A stretch of DNA of 64,000 bases from Limnanthes douglasii subsp. nivea (Eukaryota; Streptophyta; Magnoliopsida; Brassicales; Limnanthaceae), in contig JAUPFV010000002.1 of assembly GCA_036936605.1 (NCBI GenBank), forward strand, positions 265,058,770 to 265,122,769. Direction: 5' to 3'. The first letter of the stretch is position 1, and every line of letters begins with the position of its first letter. Positions 21,752 to 33,213 of this stretch are shown one piece after another. Made by a program: the position numbers and the translations under genes. A model generated the notes under the pieces. It was not told the DNA's origin. It saw nothing but the letters and a program-made list of their open reading frames with translations, and did not search any database.

Positions 21752-24712
21752 TTAAGACTGAGCCTTCGAAGATGGCTCAGCCTCACCTGTCTTCTTCTTC
21801 TTAGGATCGTCCTCCTCCTCGTTTGGGCTCTCCCCGGTGTTCTCTTCGTCGTCAGATGAGGATGCACTGGAGAAATCAAACCTGTCACCTTCGGCCATTG
21901 TATGGAAGGGAAGGTCTGGATACTTTACAAAACTCCATAAGTCTCCCAGATTCCTCTTCAGAAACTTCTCATGGAAAAGCAAGACCATGTCTGACTTCAC
22001 CTTGGCATACATTTCTTCTTGACTAACTATTACATTGTTGGCATAAGCATCGATATTGGCCTGAATCTTGGCCTCTTGCTCCCTTAGCAGATCTGCTTTC
22101 TCCTCTACAGCCTTGGACACTGTGTTCTCGAGCGTGATCTTGTCATTTGTCAAGTTATGGATGACTTGATCATTGGCATTTGCCTCCTCTTTCGAAGAGG
22201 TGAGATCTTTCTCTAATCCGGATAGCTTCACCCGGAGCTCTTTGATAGTGTCTTATGAAGTGGCAACCTTTGTGATCCACCTCTCTTGGCTCTTCTTTAG
22301 CTCCTCGTTTTCTCCCTTCAGAATGTCAGCATGTTGAGTGGCAGTAAGAAGATCATCGGACAGTATCTCTTTGTCAGATTTGAGATCTTTGATAATATAT
22401 GCCTGACTTCGAACTTGTTTCTCCAAAACAAGCACTGGCTGAACATTACTTAATATGGAGTGAGCTATAATATCCCTTTCACTTGAAACAGTAAAATACT
22501 TACCATTAAAAGTAACGGCGTTCGAAGTACTCGGATGGAGGTAAGGCCCAGCAAAATCGTCTCTGGGAAGGTTGGCAAAATAATCACCAAGTCCATCAAT
22601 CCCTGTGATGTCAACACCATCAATGCTAAGGTCTCCTCCTCCAACCTCGTCAGTTTGAAAGTCACCAGGGATCTCCTTTGCTCTTGTCGGATCAGTAGGG
22701 TCTACAGGGGGAGAGGCTCCGGAGGCCGGAGAGAAAGTTCATCACCCTTGGAGGTCTTTTTCTTCTTAGCCTCCCTGTCCTTGCTTTCTGCTCCCCGTTT
22801 TCGGTCTCTTTTAGGAACCCTTGGGGGTTTTGGGGATTGAACCTCTTCCCTAGCACTTTCATGCTCTACCACTTCTAACAGAGCAGCATCAATCTGGCTT
22901 GGGGCTGGCCCCTCTTGGTTTGTTGGAGCAGCCTCCTCCACCTCGGCAGGGTTAGCCTCACCTGCAACCTTCTTGCCCTTCCCCTTCTTGCCTTTCATTT
23001 TACTCGGAGCCTTGGCCCGACCTGGCAAGTATAATGACCCGTCCGGTGCATGAGTTCTCTTGAGGACTACATCCGGAGGGGGTGGAGTGGTGAGTTCTTC
23101 CCAGGTCAAGTCCCTCCGGCCAGTAGTGTTCTAGAGGTGAGACCTTACAAGATTGCCCCGGTAAAGGCATCGCGGAACCGATTCCCCCACTTTTCAGCAG
23201 CCCAAGTGTTGATCTTGGTACAAGTGGTCTGCCCGGACTTTAGATAGTCATTGAAGTCTTTGGGTAGCTCTGTTAAGACAAAAAACAAGACCGATCATTT
23301 TAGGCAAATTCGATAAAAGTAAAAATAAAAATGTAAGATAGTATACTTACGATCACTCCTCCATCTGCTGGTAAGGAGACTTGAGTTGACTCCAGCCTTG
23401 ATTTTCCTCCCATTCTCCCAAGCGCCGCTTACGAACAGGAATTGAGTCCTCCAATTTCTCTCCGATTCAAGCAGATCATCCACTGCTTTATAATTATCAC
23501 CCATGTTGAAGTGATAGAAGGGAATGTGGTGGTTTTTGCAGAGACTGGCCACAGCTGCGAATTCCTCCATTGGTAAAGGAATCCCAGATAGCTTGGAGGC
23601 CATGATGCAGGCTATAAGTGTGTACCAGGTGTTGGGGCTCAGTTGACTAGGACAGAGCTTGATGAGATGGAAATACCTAACTATTTCTGGATCCAAGGGG
23701 AACCTTAACCCCAGTTAAAAAGCTTAGTGAAGATGACTATTTCACTGAGTTTGCAGTCCATTAGGGTTTCGGGGTCTATGGGGATTCTTATCTTTACGTT
23801 ATCCGGAATCCCTCACTTCGTACGCATCCGACCCAACTCGGCTATATGGATGAAAGCATAATTGATTTTTTGTAAAGCAAGAAGATATTTAACACTGACC
23901 TTATGGAAAAAAGGTCCAACTTTTCCTTCGAGGATCTCTAGCAGATCTGGGTGCCTAAGGCACAGTTTTTCTTTGCCCTTATCCTTTTTGGCAGCAGCAT
24001 CACTAGTCTGTCTGGAGGGTTCAGACTCAAATGGAGCCTCTTCGATAGAGTCCTCCATTATTTCCTTCATTATTGAGGAAGGGTTTTTAGTTGTCTTTGT
24101 GAGGGGAAAGTTTGGAGTTGGTTCAGCCTGATCTCTGGACTGATGAGCTTCAATACTCTCCTGGACTCTAGCCTCCGTCTGGGGCTCTTATATGGAGGTT
24201 TCTCTTCGGGGGCTTGAGCCAGTAGCCTCCGGACCAGACAGCCTGTCCTTGGGTACTTTTATGGGTGCTTCTGACCCTGTACTGCTATCCTTGGCGCCTG
24301 ATTTCGAAGGGGTGCCTTTGGAAGCCTGCCCTTTGACCAGCCGGCCTTTTCTTCGATCAACCAGTTTGTTGGGAGAAGTATCAGCATCTGGACCCATGGC
24401 TAAGAATGGGGAAGGCTTTTTAAAACTAGTAACTGTTAAACCTGGTTCAACAGTGGGTTCAGACTCTTGAACCGATGAACCTGAGACAATAGAGGAAAGG
24501 CTGGTTTGAAACAATCTCTTCGGTCTGACACTTTTTGTAGAGGATGAACCCTGGTCAGGCTCTGTAGTTGAGGTTGCTGGTTTGTCGATGGGAGAAGTAG
24601 GTAAGCCTGCTGCGATGCGCTTTTCCCTTTCAACTTTTTGTGCTTTTTCTAGTTCAGATAGATTGAGCCACCCGCCTCTGATTAAAGCGTTCCTAGCCGT
24701 GAACATAAACAA
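21752..24712 (-). pseudogene. Antisense gene (aORF) of element 2, broken
   Basis: On the strand opposite gag-pol, as in Grande/Retand-type Tat elements. The likely ATG is at 24712 or two codons in. N-terminal third: low-complexity, Ser/Pro-rich. Middle (about 24000-23350): a domain with PFHKVSVKYLLALQKINYAF, LCPSQLSPNTWYTL and ESERNWRTQFLFVSGAW that fits the family called putative gypsy-type transposon protein (PF04195). Then a GT-AG intron (23270-23350), a Lys-rich and Pro-rich segment, a long coiled coil (about 22430-22000) and an acidic tail. Stops near 24185, 23815, 23715 and 22255, and frameshifts near 23150 and 22700, kill it. The function of this family is not known. Confidence 0.75.
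23270..23350 (-). other. Intron in the antisense gene of element 2
   Basis: 81 nt on the - strand, GTAAGTATAC at the donor and CTTAACAG at the acceptor. Removing it joins SRWRSD to LPKDFNDYLK with a phase-1 codon. Elements 1 and 3 have introns of 80 and 83 nt at the equivalent codon and phase. Confidence 0.75.
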
Positions 24713-24801
24713 CCAAAGTAAAGAACTTGTGTTTGAGAGAGAAAGCTCTGAAAATTAGCAAAGTGAAAATGAAAGTGATAGTAAAACAATGTAAAAGTGT
24801 T

Positions 24802-24811
24802 TTAATTTATA
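24802..24811 (-). promoter_or_regulatory. TATA box for the antisense gene of element 2
   Basis: TATAAATTAA read on the - strand, about 90 bp before the ATG at 24712. Element 1 has the same box at 32865-32874. A separate promoter for the antisense gene is an inference from position and conservation. Confidence 0.45.
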
Positions 24812-25151
24812 GTAAACCCCAAAAAGAAGTTTTGATTCCTAGGAGAATTCGAAAGGATTTTCAATGATTAAGAGACGGCGCTGATGTCACCTTCATTAAT
24901 AAAGAGGTTGCTTTTCAGAGAAGGTGGGTGCAAAATTCAAGGTGAAAAAACGGCTGAAGTAACGAACCAGAGAGAGACACGTGTCCCATGAACTTTGGCA
25001 AAAAACTGTTTAAATTCAAAGAGCTTTTTTCAGTCCGGATAAAACTATGACACTATTCGGAGGACATGTCCGAATGTAAATGTCACTAGCAACAGACTGT
25101 TTTTCAGGTATTGACAAAGGTTGTTGAACAAACACCTAAAAAAGGGTCTAT
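24812..25151. other. Upstream region of the antisense gene and polypurine tract of element 2
   Basis: No gene. It includes GACACGTGTCCC near 24976, an ACGTG-core motif which is also present in element 1 (near 33040) and would sit in the antisense promoter. The right end AAAAAAGGGTCTAT (about 25138-25151) is the polypurine tract beside the 3' LTR. Confidence 0.5.
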
Positions 25152-25510
25152 TGATGAGTCCGGATTCTGTTACCACTGCGGACAGGGACAGTTCGGACAA
25201 AGACTACCTAACCGGACAGGGCAGTTCGAACACCTCATCTATTGGACTGTTCGAACAAGAACTAAAGTACTTAAAACCTAAACACTTCTTGACCCGGGTC
25301 CATTAAACATGACCCGAAAGCCCATAAGGCCCAGATGTAAGGGTATAAATACCCAACCACCAACATTAAATGAGAATAATGAAAATTAAATACAACCAGG
25401 CTGCTTAATTCTCCCTCTACTCTCTACCCAAACATTAAATACTTACAAACTTCCACAAAACTCTAAACAAAAATTACAAACTTACCCTCAGACAAAAATA
25501 AACCTCACCA
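25152..25510 (+). repeat. 3' LTR of element 2
   Basis: 359 bp, TGATGAGTCC to CTCACCA. TATA box at 25344-25350. It lacks ~58 bp present in the 5' LTR. The missing block lies between two CTTGAC hexamers in the 5' copy and one hexamer remains here, which fits deletion between short direct repeats. The next base starts protease sequence of element 1. Confidence 0.85.
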
Positions 25511-26007
25511 AGGATGACTTGAGGGATATAGCTGGCCCTTATGAAGATGTTGTTGTCATAGGAGAATCCATTGGGGGCAATGACATAAGACGAATCTTGG
25601 TGGATACTGGGAGTTCAGCCAATATCCTCTTTTTAACCTCTTACAAAAAGATGAAAAATCCAGTTGTAATCCAGCGTTCGGACAGATCAATTGTGGGTTT
25701 CACTGGAAGCTCAGCAGATGTGATCGGGGAGTTCGAAGAGGAAGTTTTGTTGGGCAAGGGCCCTTTTAAGAACATGGTTAGAATACTTTTTATTGTGGTG
25801 GATTGTCCCACTTGTTATAATGTTATTCTAGGGAGGTCTTGGCTCTCTAGGATACATGCAGTGGCCTCCACAGTCCACCAATGTTTAAAATATGATGTTC
25901 AAGGACAAGTGGGAGTTGTTCGGAGCAGCCAAAAGATTGCAAGAGAGTGTTATGCCACAACACTGGCCCCACGGACGTTGGGGGCAGTTCGTACCAATGA
26001 AGAATAA
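25511..26007 (+). pseudogene. Protease of element 1, gag missing
   Basis: Starts abruptly with DDLRDIAGPYEDVVV next to the LTR of element 2. The D-T-G active site (RRILVDTGSSANILF near 25590) and the FIVVDCPTCYNVILGRSWLSRIH stretch are intact. A TAA at 26005 follows RTNEE, at the same codon as the TAG of element 2. There is no own start codon, because gag and nucleocapsid are gone. Confidence 0.85.
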
Positions 26008-27866
26008 AAGTTTGAGGGGCTTTCTAGGGGTGAGTGTGAAATTGATGACCGTAGAGAGACCCCTGGAGTGTTGATACCGGTTGAAGAAGTTGAAACACAT
26101 TTTTTTGGAAGAAAAAAAAATGTTAAGATAGGGTCCAAAATGCCATCCGAACTGAAGATTAAAATGTTGAAGTTTCTAAAAGACCATCAGCATGTTTTTG
26201 CTTGGTGCAACGCTGATGCTACAGGGGTTCCAGCAGATATTATATCACATCACCTATCCATTCGGAGGGACATAGCACCTATGGTACAAAAGAGAAGGGA
26301 TTTTTCCAAGGAAAAGGCTGATGTTATTGTTCAAGAAGTTGACAGGCTTACTAAAATGGGGGCATATAAAGGAGTCTCAGTATCCTTTGTGGACAGCCAA
26401 TCCGGTCTTGGTAAAAAATAAAAATGGAAAGTGGTGTATGTGCATTGACTTCACAGATCTCAATAGGGCTTGCCCAAAATATTTATACACGGTCCCCCGG
26501 ATTGATCAGCTTGTGGATTCCACTTCTGGGAATAAGCTACTGTCTTTCATGGATGCCTTCTTCGGGTACAATCAGATTCAAGTAGACCCAAAGGATCAGG
26601 AGCATACCACGTTTGTCACTGATAGGGGTCTTCATTGTTACAAGTTGATGCTATTTGGGTTAAAAAAATGCTGGGGCTATCTATCAGAGTTTAGTGAACA
26701 AAGCCTTTGCTGATCAAATTGGAAGAAATATGGAAGTGTACATTGATGACACGATGGTAAAAAATGTGGATGAAGAACTACACTTGGCGGATCTCCAAGA
26801 AACTTTTGCTAACTTAGTAAAAGTAAATTTGAAACTAAATCCAGAGAAATGTGTGTTCGGAGTGCAGTCCGGGAAATTCCTGGAGTATATAATAAGTGAG
26901 CAAAGGATACAGCCCGATCCGGACCAGCTTAATACTTTATTCCAAATGGAGCCTCCTCGGAATATTAAAGAAGTACAACGGTTTACTGGGAGGTTGGCTG
27001 CTTTAAATCGATTCATCTCGAGGTCTTCAGACAGATGTGCCCCGTTTTTTTAAACTTTAAAGGGTGCAAAGGGATTTGACTGGACTTCATAGTGTGATGA
27101 GGCCTTCAATGAGATTAAGAAACATCTGTCCTCCCCCAAGACTTTATTTAAACCTGTTGATGGAGAGACACTCTTCGTATACTTGGCAGTTTCCAGTTGT
27201 GCCATCAGTGTTGTATTGGTAAGAGAGGTGGATAATTACCCCCATCCGGTGTACTACATCAGCAAGAGCTTGATAGATGCAGAAAAATGCTATTTAAAGC
27301 TCGAAAAAATAGCATTAGCCTTGGTAATTGCTGCAAGGAAGATGAGGCCTTATTTTCAGGCTCATCCTATTATCGTCCGGACATCCTTTCCCTTGAATAA
27401 TGTTCTTCAAAAGGAAGACATTTCAAGTAGAATGACTAAATGGTCAGTAGAGTTGGGGGACTTCGATATTGATTTTGATCCTCGAACAGCAATCAAAGCC
27501 CAGGCTGTGGCTGATTTCTTAGTTGAATTCTACTCAGATAGGGATACAGAGCAAACGACTGAGATGAAAGATAAAAAGGTCTGGATTGTCCGGACAGATG
27601 GTGGATCAAGTACTATGGGATGTGGTGCAGGGGTATGCTTGACCTCTCCGTATGGTGACAAAATGTATCAGGCTATATGCTTTGCTTTTAGGGCTTCTAA
27701 CAATGAATCTGAATATGAAGTTGCTATAGCTTGTTTGAAGTTGGCTTTCATTTGTGGAGCCAAAAAAGTCAAGTTGATGAGCGATTCACAGCTTCTTATC
27801 CTTCATTCACAGGGTCAATCCGAAGCTAAAAATGAGCAACTAGTGAAGTACTTACTTCTTCTTTAA
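26008..27866 (+). pseudogene. RT, RNase H and aRH of element 1
   Basis: Parallel to 18041-19795. The frame is open from the protease stop through 26421, then broken by frameshifts near 26360 and 26670 and by stops at 27051 and 27090. YIDDTMVKN near 26745 keeps the catalytic Asp pair. FMDAFFGYNQI has Phe for the usual Ser. RNase H and aRH are open over 27183-27866 (RTDGGSS, ESEYEVAIA, MSDSQLL). Identity with element 2 is high, roughly 93-95% by eye. Confidence 0.9.
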
Positions 27867-29297
27867 AATGAGGCACTTAAGTTCAAAAGCATCGTCTATG
27901 AGCACATACCCCGAACAAAAAATGAACTAGCAGATACCTTGGCAACCATAGCCTATACTGAGTCATACCCTTGGATCCATGTGCTGGAGTGCCCTTCCAT
28001 TCAACTCAATGTGGGTAAAGAGGAAGAAATTTTCGATGTACAGATGAAACAACCTCAAGATTTGAGATTTCCTCTCCTGCAGTATCTCTCCGATGGCATC
28101 TTGCCTCCGGATAAATCACTAGCAAGAAAAATGAAGCACAAGGCTCGTGGTTTTATCATACTAAGAGATGTTCTGTATAAAAAGTCTTAAAGTAAACCTC
28201 TTTTGCGATGTTTGGGGGATGAAGAGTCTCAAATAGTCCTCTCTGAATTACATGATGGTGAGGGATCAGCTCACTGTGGATTCAGGGCTCTAACAAGGAG
28301 AGTTTTATTGGCTGGCTATTATTGGCCCTCTATAATGCAAGATGCTAAGGAGTTGGTGAGAAGGTGTGACCCATGCCAGAGATATAGCAATGAAATTCAT
28401 GTCTCAGCCATCCTTTTAGAGTTAATTTCTGAGCATATACCTTTTGCTCGATGGGGGTTGGATTTGGTGGGACCTCTTCCTATGGCATCCGGAGGACACA
28501 GGACGATAATTGTTGCTATTGATTATTTCTCGAAGTGGATTGAAGCAGCCCCACTGGCAGGAACAACATCAAAAGACGTCATAAAATTCATTTTATCCAA
28601 TATCTGTTGTAGATTTGGTGTTCCACAGAAGAGAGCGACAGACAATGGGCCACAGTTCGACAACAAGGAAATTGAGAGTTTATGTGCCTCTAGGGGTATA
28701 CAATATTGTTTCTCTTTACCTTTCCACCCACAAGAAAACGGTCAAGTTTAAGTGGCTAACAGAACTATACTGTCCGGTTTGAAGAAAAATTTAGAAGAGG
28801 CTGCTGGAAAATGGCCTACTTATTTACAAGAGGTTTTGTGGGCCTACCGGACTACACCTGGGGCTGCAACACAAGAGTCACCTTTTGCTTTGGTCTATGG
28901 GATGGATGCCATAGCTCCCATACAAGAAACTCTCCCTTCCTTTCGAGTTCACAATTTCTCCGAACACGCTAACGAAGTGGCAATCAGGGGTCAGATTGAC
29001 CTAATAGAGGAAAGACGAGTTAAGGCTCACCTTAGAGTTGCACACTATCAGGGTTTGATGAGAAGCGGGTTTGCTTCCAGAGTTAAAAGAAGATATTTTC
29101 AGCCGGGGGACAAGGTGTTAAGGAAAGTCTTCTTACACATTAAAGAGAAGCTGCTCGGCAAACTGGCCCCAACTTGGGAAGGACCTTATATGGTCATTGA
29201 AAGGCTTAAACCTGGAACGTATTGGCTAGAAGAAAAGGATGGAAGGGTTTTGAATCACCCTTGGAACGTTGAAAACCTCCGGTTGTATTTGGAATAA
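27867..29297 (+). pseudogene. Linker and integrase of element 1
   Basis: Stops at 27864 and 28188 interrupt the linker. The zinc domain (HDGEGSAHCGF, CDPCQR) and core (WGLDLVGPL, TDNGPQFDN) are present. The catalytic Glu codon is TAA at 28749-28751, as in element 2. From about 28501 to 28805 the DNA is almost identical to 20462-20766, while the flanks differ by 6-7%. The C-terminal domain ends at 29297. Confidence 0.9.
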
Positions 29298-29805
29298 AAC
29301 TCATGTAAATATTTACTTGTTTTAAACTCCATGTAAATATTTGGGGGCATACTCTTTCCTACCCTGGTGGCGCGGGGAGGTTTTAATGAGGTGTCTGGGC
29401 TTTTTATGAAATGTGATGCCTTCTTAAAAATTCGGAGTGTTATTACTTTGTTTCTTATAAAATTTTTGTTTAAGCACTGGCCGGATTGAATTGAAGGAAT
29501 GATGACTATTTAAACATTTTGTCATCGGAGAATTTAAATACTCTCACTTAAAGATGTTTATGAAATAACTAAGGGTTGTTTAAACATTAGCCACCAAAAT
29601 TGAAAAGCTATGAAAATGCAAGAGTTGTGCAAAACAAATATATTCATTGAAATAACCCAAGTGCCTTGGCCTTCCAAGGACTTTAAAACTGTCAGGAAAA
29701 ACAAAAGATTTATCCGGTTAAATGCCGGACACAATTACAAAAATGCCTTGGCCTTCAAAGGACTTTAGTTCAGACAACGTAAAAGGTGAAAAGATAATTC
29801 ATAAT
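29298..29805 (+). other. Region between integrase and antisense gene of element 1
   Basis: No gene. The conserved TTGGGGGCATACTCTTTCC with GGTTTTAATGAGGTG lies at 29341-29393. The GCCTTGGCCTTC repeat pair is near 29661 and 29743. It is parallel to 21259-21751. Confidence 0.6.
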
Positions 29806-32765
29806 CTAAGACTGAGCCTTTGAAGATGGCTCAGCCTCACTTGTCTTCTTCTTCTTGGGATCGTCCTTCTCCTCATTTGGGCTCTCCCCGGTGTTCTCTT
29901 CTTCGTCAGAGGAGGAAGCACTAGAATAATCATGCAAGTCTCCATCAACCATAGTGTGGAAGGGAAGGTCTTCGTACTCTACATGAAGCTACAAATCTCC
30001 CAGGTTCCTCTTCGGGAACTTCTCATGAAAGAGCAAGACCATGTCCGACCTCACTTTGGCATACATTTGCTCCTGAGTATCTATTACATTGTTGGCATAA
30101 GCATCGATCTTGGCCTGAATTTCAGCCTCTTGCTCCCTTAGCATATCTGATTTCTCCTGTGCGGCTTTGGACACCGAATCCTCAAGTACGATTTTGTCAT
30201 TAGTCAGAGTATGAATGACTTGGTCTTTGGCCTTCACTTCCTCTTTCGAAGAGGAGAGATCTTTCTTCAACCCGGACAGCTTTGCTCGGAGGTCTCTGAT
30301 AGTATCTTCTAAGCTAGCCTCTTTTGTAACCCAACCCTCCTGGTTCTTCTTTAACTCCTCGTTTTCTCCCTTCAGAATGTCAGCATTTTGGGTGGCAGTA
30401 AGGAGGTCGTTGGACAGTTTCTCCTTGTGAGATTTGAGATCTTTGATAATATATGCCTGACCTCGAACTTGTTTTTCCAGAACAAGCATTGGCTGAACAT
30501 TACTTAATATGGAGTGAGTTATAATATCCCTTTCACTTGAAACGGTAAAAGTCTTACCATTGAAGGTAATGGAGTTTGAAGTACTTGGAGGGAGGTAGGG
30601 CCCAGCAAATTCATCTCTGGGGAGGTTCTCAAAGTATTCACCAAGCCCCTCAAGCCCAGTAATGTCAACACCATCAATGCTGAGGTCTCCTCCTCCAACC
30701 TCATCAGTTCGAAAGTCACCAGGGATCTCCTCTGCTCTTGTTGGATCAGTAGGGTCAACAGGAGGGAGAGGCTCCGAAGGCCGGAGAGAAAGTTCATCAC
30801 CCCTGGAGGTCTTTTTCTTTTTGGCCTCCCTCTCCTTATTTTATGCTCCACGTTTTCGGTCTCTCTTGGGAACCCTTGGAGGTTTGGGAGACCCTACCTC
30901 TTCCCTAACACTCTCCTGCTCCACCATTTCTAGGAGAGCAGCATCAATCTGACTTGGAGCTGGCCTCTCTTGGGTTTTTGGAGCAGTTTCCTCCACTTCA
31001 GCAGGGTTAGCCTCAACCGCACTCTTCTTACCCTTCCCTTTCTTGCCTTTCATTTTACTTGGGGCCTTGGCTCGACCTGGCAAGTATAGTGACCCGTCCG
31101 GTTCGTGTATTCTCTTGAGGACTACATCTGGAGGGGGTGGAGTGGTGAGCTCTTCCCAGGTCAAGTCCCTCCGGCCAGTAGTGTTCCAGAGGTGAGACCT
31201 TGCGACATTGCCTCCGCTAAAGGCGTCATGGAACCGGTTTCCCCACTTTTCAGCAGCCCAAGTGTTGATCTTGGTACAAGTGGTCTGCCCGACCTTTAAA
31301 TAATCATTGAAATCTTTAGGCAGCTCTGTCAAGAAAAGAGACAAGACCATTCAGTTAAACAAATTTGATAAAAATGAAAATGAGAGTGTAAGGTGGGATT
31401 CTTACGATCACTTCTCCATCTGCTGGTAAGGAGACTCGGGTTAACTCCGGCTTTGATCTTCCTCCCATTCTCCCAAGCGCCACTCACGAACAAGAAGTGA
31501 GTCCTCCAATTTCTCTCCGATTCGAGCAGGTCATCGACTGTCTTATAGTTATCACCCATGTTGAAGTGATAAAAGGGGACATGGGGGTTTCTGGAGAGGC
31601 TGGCCACAGCAGCGAATTCCTCCATCAGGAGAGGAATTCCGGAGAGCCTGGAGGCCATGATACATGCCATGAGAGTGTACCAGGCATTAGGGCTCAGTTG
31701 GCTTGAACAAAGCTTGATGAGGTGGAGGTACCTAACTAACTCCGGATCTAAGGGAAACCTTAACCCCCAGTTAAAGATCTCAGTGAAGATGACTACTTCA
31801 CTAAGTTTGGAGTCCATTGGGGTCTCAGGGTCTATTGGGATCCTTATTTCCACATTCTCTAGAATCCCCCACTTCGTTCGCATCCGACCCAGTTCGGTTG
31901 TGTGGATGAAGGCATAATTAATTTTTTGCAAGGCAAGTAAATATTTAACACTGACCTTATGGAAACAAGGTCCAACTTTTCCCTTGAGGATCTCTGGCAG
32001 ATCTGGTTGCCTAAGGCATAGTTTTTCTTTGCCTTTATCCTTCTTGACAGCACAAGCATCACTAGTCTGTCTGGAGGCCTCGGACTCAAACGGAGCCTCT
32101 TCGACAGAATCCTCCATTACTTCCTCCAATACCGAGGAGGGGTTTTCAGCTGTTTTTAGATGTGGGGAGTTAGGAGTTGGTTCAGTTTGGCTTCCGGACT
32201 GTTGGGCTTCAGTGCTTTCCTGAACTCTAACCTCCGGATGGGGCTCAGGTGTGGTGTTTTCTTTTCGAAGGCTTGGGCTAAGAGCCTCCGGTCCGGACAG
32301 CTTGTTATTGGGAACTTTAATGGGTGTCTCTGACCCTGTGTTGCTGTCTTTGGCCCCCGATTTTGAAGGAGTACCTTTTGAAGCCAGTCATTTTACCAGG
32401 CGACCTCTTCTTCGATCAACTAGTTTGTTAGGAGACACATCTGCATCTGACCCCATGAAGATGAATGGGGAGAGATTTTTGAAGCTAGTAGCTGCCTGTC
32501 CGGGTTCAACAGTGGGCTCCGATTCCTGAACCGACGAGCCTGAGACAATAGAAGAAAGGCTGGTTTGAAACAATTTCCTCGGTTTAACACTTTTGGTTGA
32601 GGAGGAGCCTTGGTCAGGTTCTGTGTTGGAGATTACTGGTCTGTCGATGGGGGAAGCAGGTAGGCCTGCAGCAATGCGCCTTTCCCGTTCAACTTTTTGT
32701 GCCTTTTCTAGCTCTGATAGATTAAGCCACCCGCCTTTGATTAAAGCGTTCCTAGCTGTGAACAT
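29806..32765 (-). pseudogene. Antisense gene (aORF) of element 1, broken
   Basis: The best-kept of the three. The ATG of MFTARNALIKGGWLNL is at 32765, with an in-frame extension to 32825. The PF04195-like domain lies in the open stretch 32129-31329 (PCFHKVSVKYLLALQKINYAF, LCSSQLSPNAWYTL, ESERNWRTHFLFVSGAW). The intron is 31405-31326. Exon 2 is open from 31325 to 30841, with a Lys-rich tract (KMKGKKGKGKK), then frame changes. A coiled coil (30489-29989) is cut by TAG at 29989, and the acidic tail ends at 29806. No catalytic motif is seen. The role is unknown; a coiled coil plus basic tract would suit a nucleic-acid-binding or particle-associated protein, but that is inference. Confidence 0.75.
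31326..31405 (-). other. Intron in the antisense gene of element 1
   Basis: 80 nt, donor GTAAGAATCC, acceptor CTTGACAG. Splicing joins SRWRSD to LPKDFNDYLK in phase 1, as in element 2. Unspliced, the frame reads through into a stop at 31329. Confidence 0.75.
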
Positions 32766-32864
32766 AAACTCATAACCAAAAAATAAGAACTTGTGTTTGA
32801 GAGAGAAAGCTTTGAAATTTAACAAAGTAAATGTGAAGATGATGGTAAAATAGTGAAGAAGTGA

Positions 32865-32874
32865 TTAATTTATA
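32865..32874 (-). promoter_or_regulatory. TATA box for the antisense gene of element 1
   Basis: TATAAATTAA on the - strand, about 100 bp before the ATG at 32765. Same sequence and spacing as in element 2. Confidence 0.45.
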
Positions 32875-33213
32875 GTAAACACACTAAAAGGTGTTTTGAT
32901 ACCTAAGAGAATTCGAAAGGATTACAATGATTAGGGGACGGATCTGATGTCATCTTCATTTAATGAAGAGGTTACTTTTTGGAGAAGATGGGAGTGAAAT
33001 TCTAGGTGAAAAAACGGCTGAAGTAACGAATCAGAGAGAGACACGTGTCCCATGAACTCTGGCAAGAAACTGTTTGGTTCTCAAGAACTTTTTCAGTCCG
33101 GATTAAGATATAACACTATTCGAAGAACCTGTCCGGATGTAACTGTCACCAGCAACGGACTATTTTCTAGGTCTTGTCCAAGGTATTTGAACACTACCTA
33201 AAAAAGGGGCTAC
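32875..33213. other. Upstream region of the antisense gene and polypurine tract of element 1
   Basis: No gene. GACACGTGTCCC near 33040 repeats the ACGTG-core motif of element 2. AAAAAAGGGGCTAC (33200-33213) is the polypurine tract. Between them the sequence is 85-90% like 24812-25151. Confidence 0.5.

Larger units (their letters stand above)
15179..25510 (+). mobile_element. Element 2: Tat-type gypsy retrotransposon nested in element 1
   Basis: Left LTR 15179-15549 (lacks its first ~45 bp), gag-pol on the + strand, antisense gene on the - strand, right LTR 25152-25510. Its LTRs share U3 variants that differ from those of element 1 (for example CAGTTCGAACACC for AATTCGAAGACC). That pairing argues for a nested insertion rather than a simple tandem of one element. 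It sits between the gag start and the protease of element 1. No target duplication can be checked, because the left junction was deleted. Confidence 0.8.
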
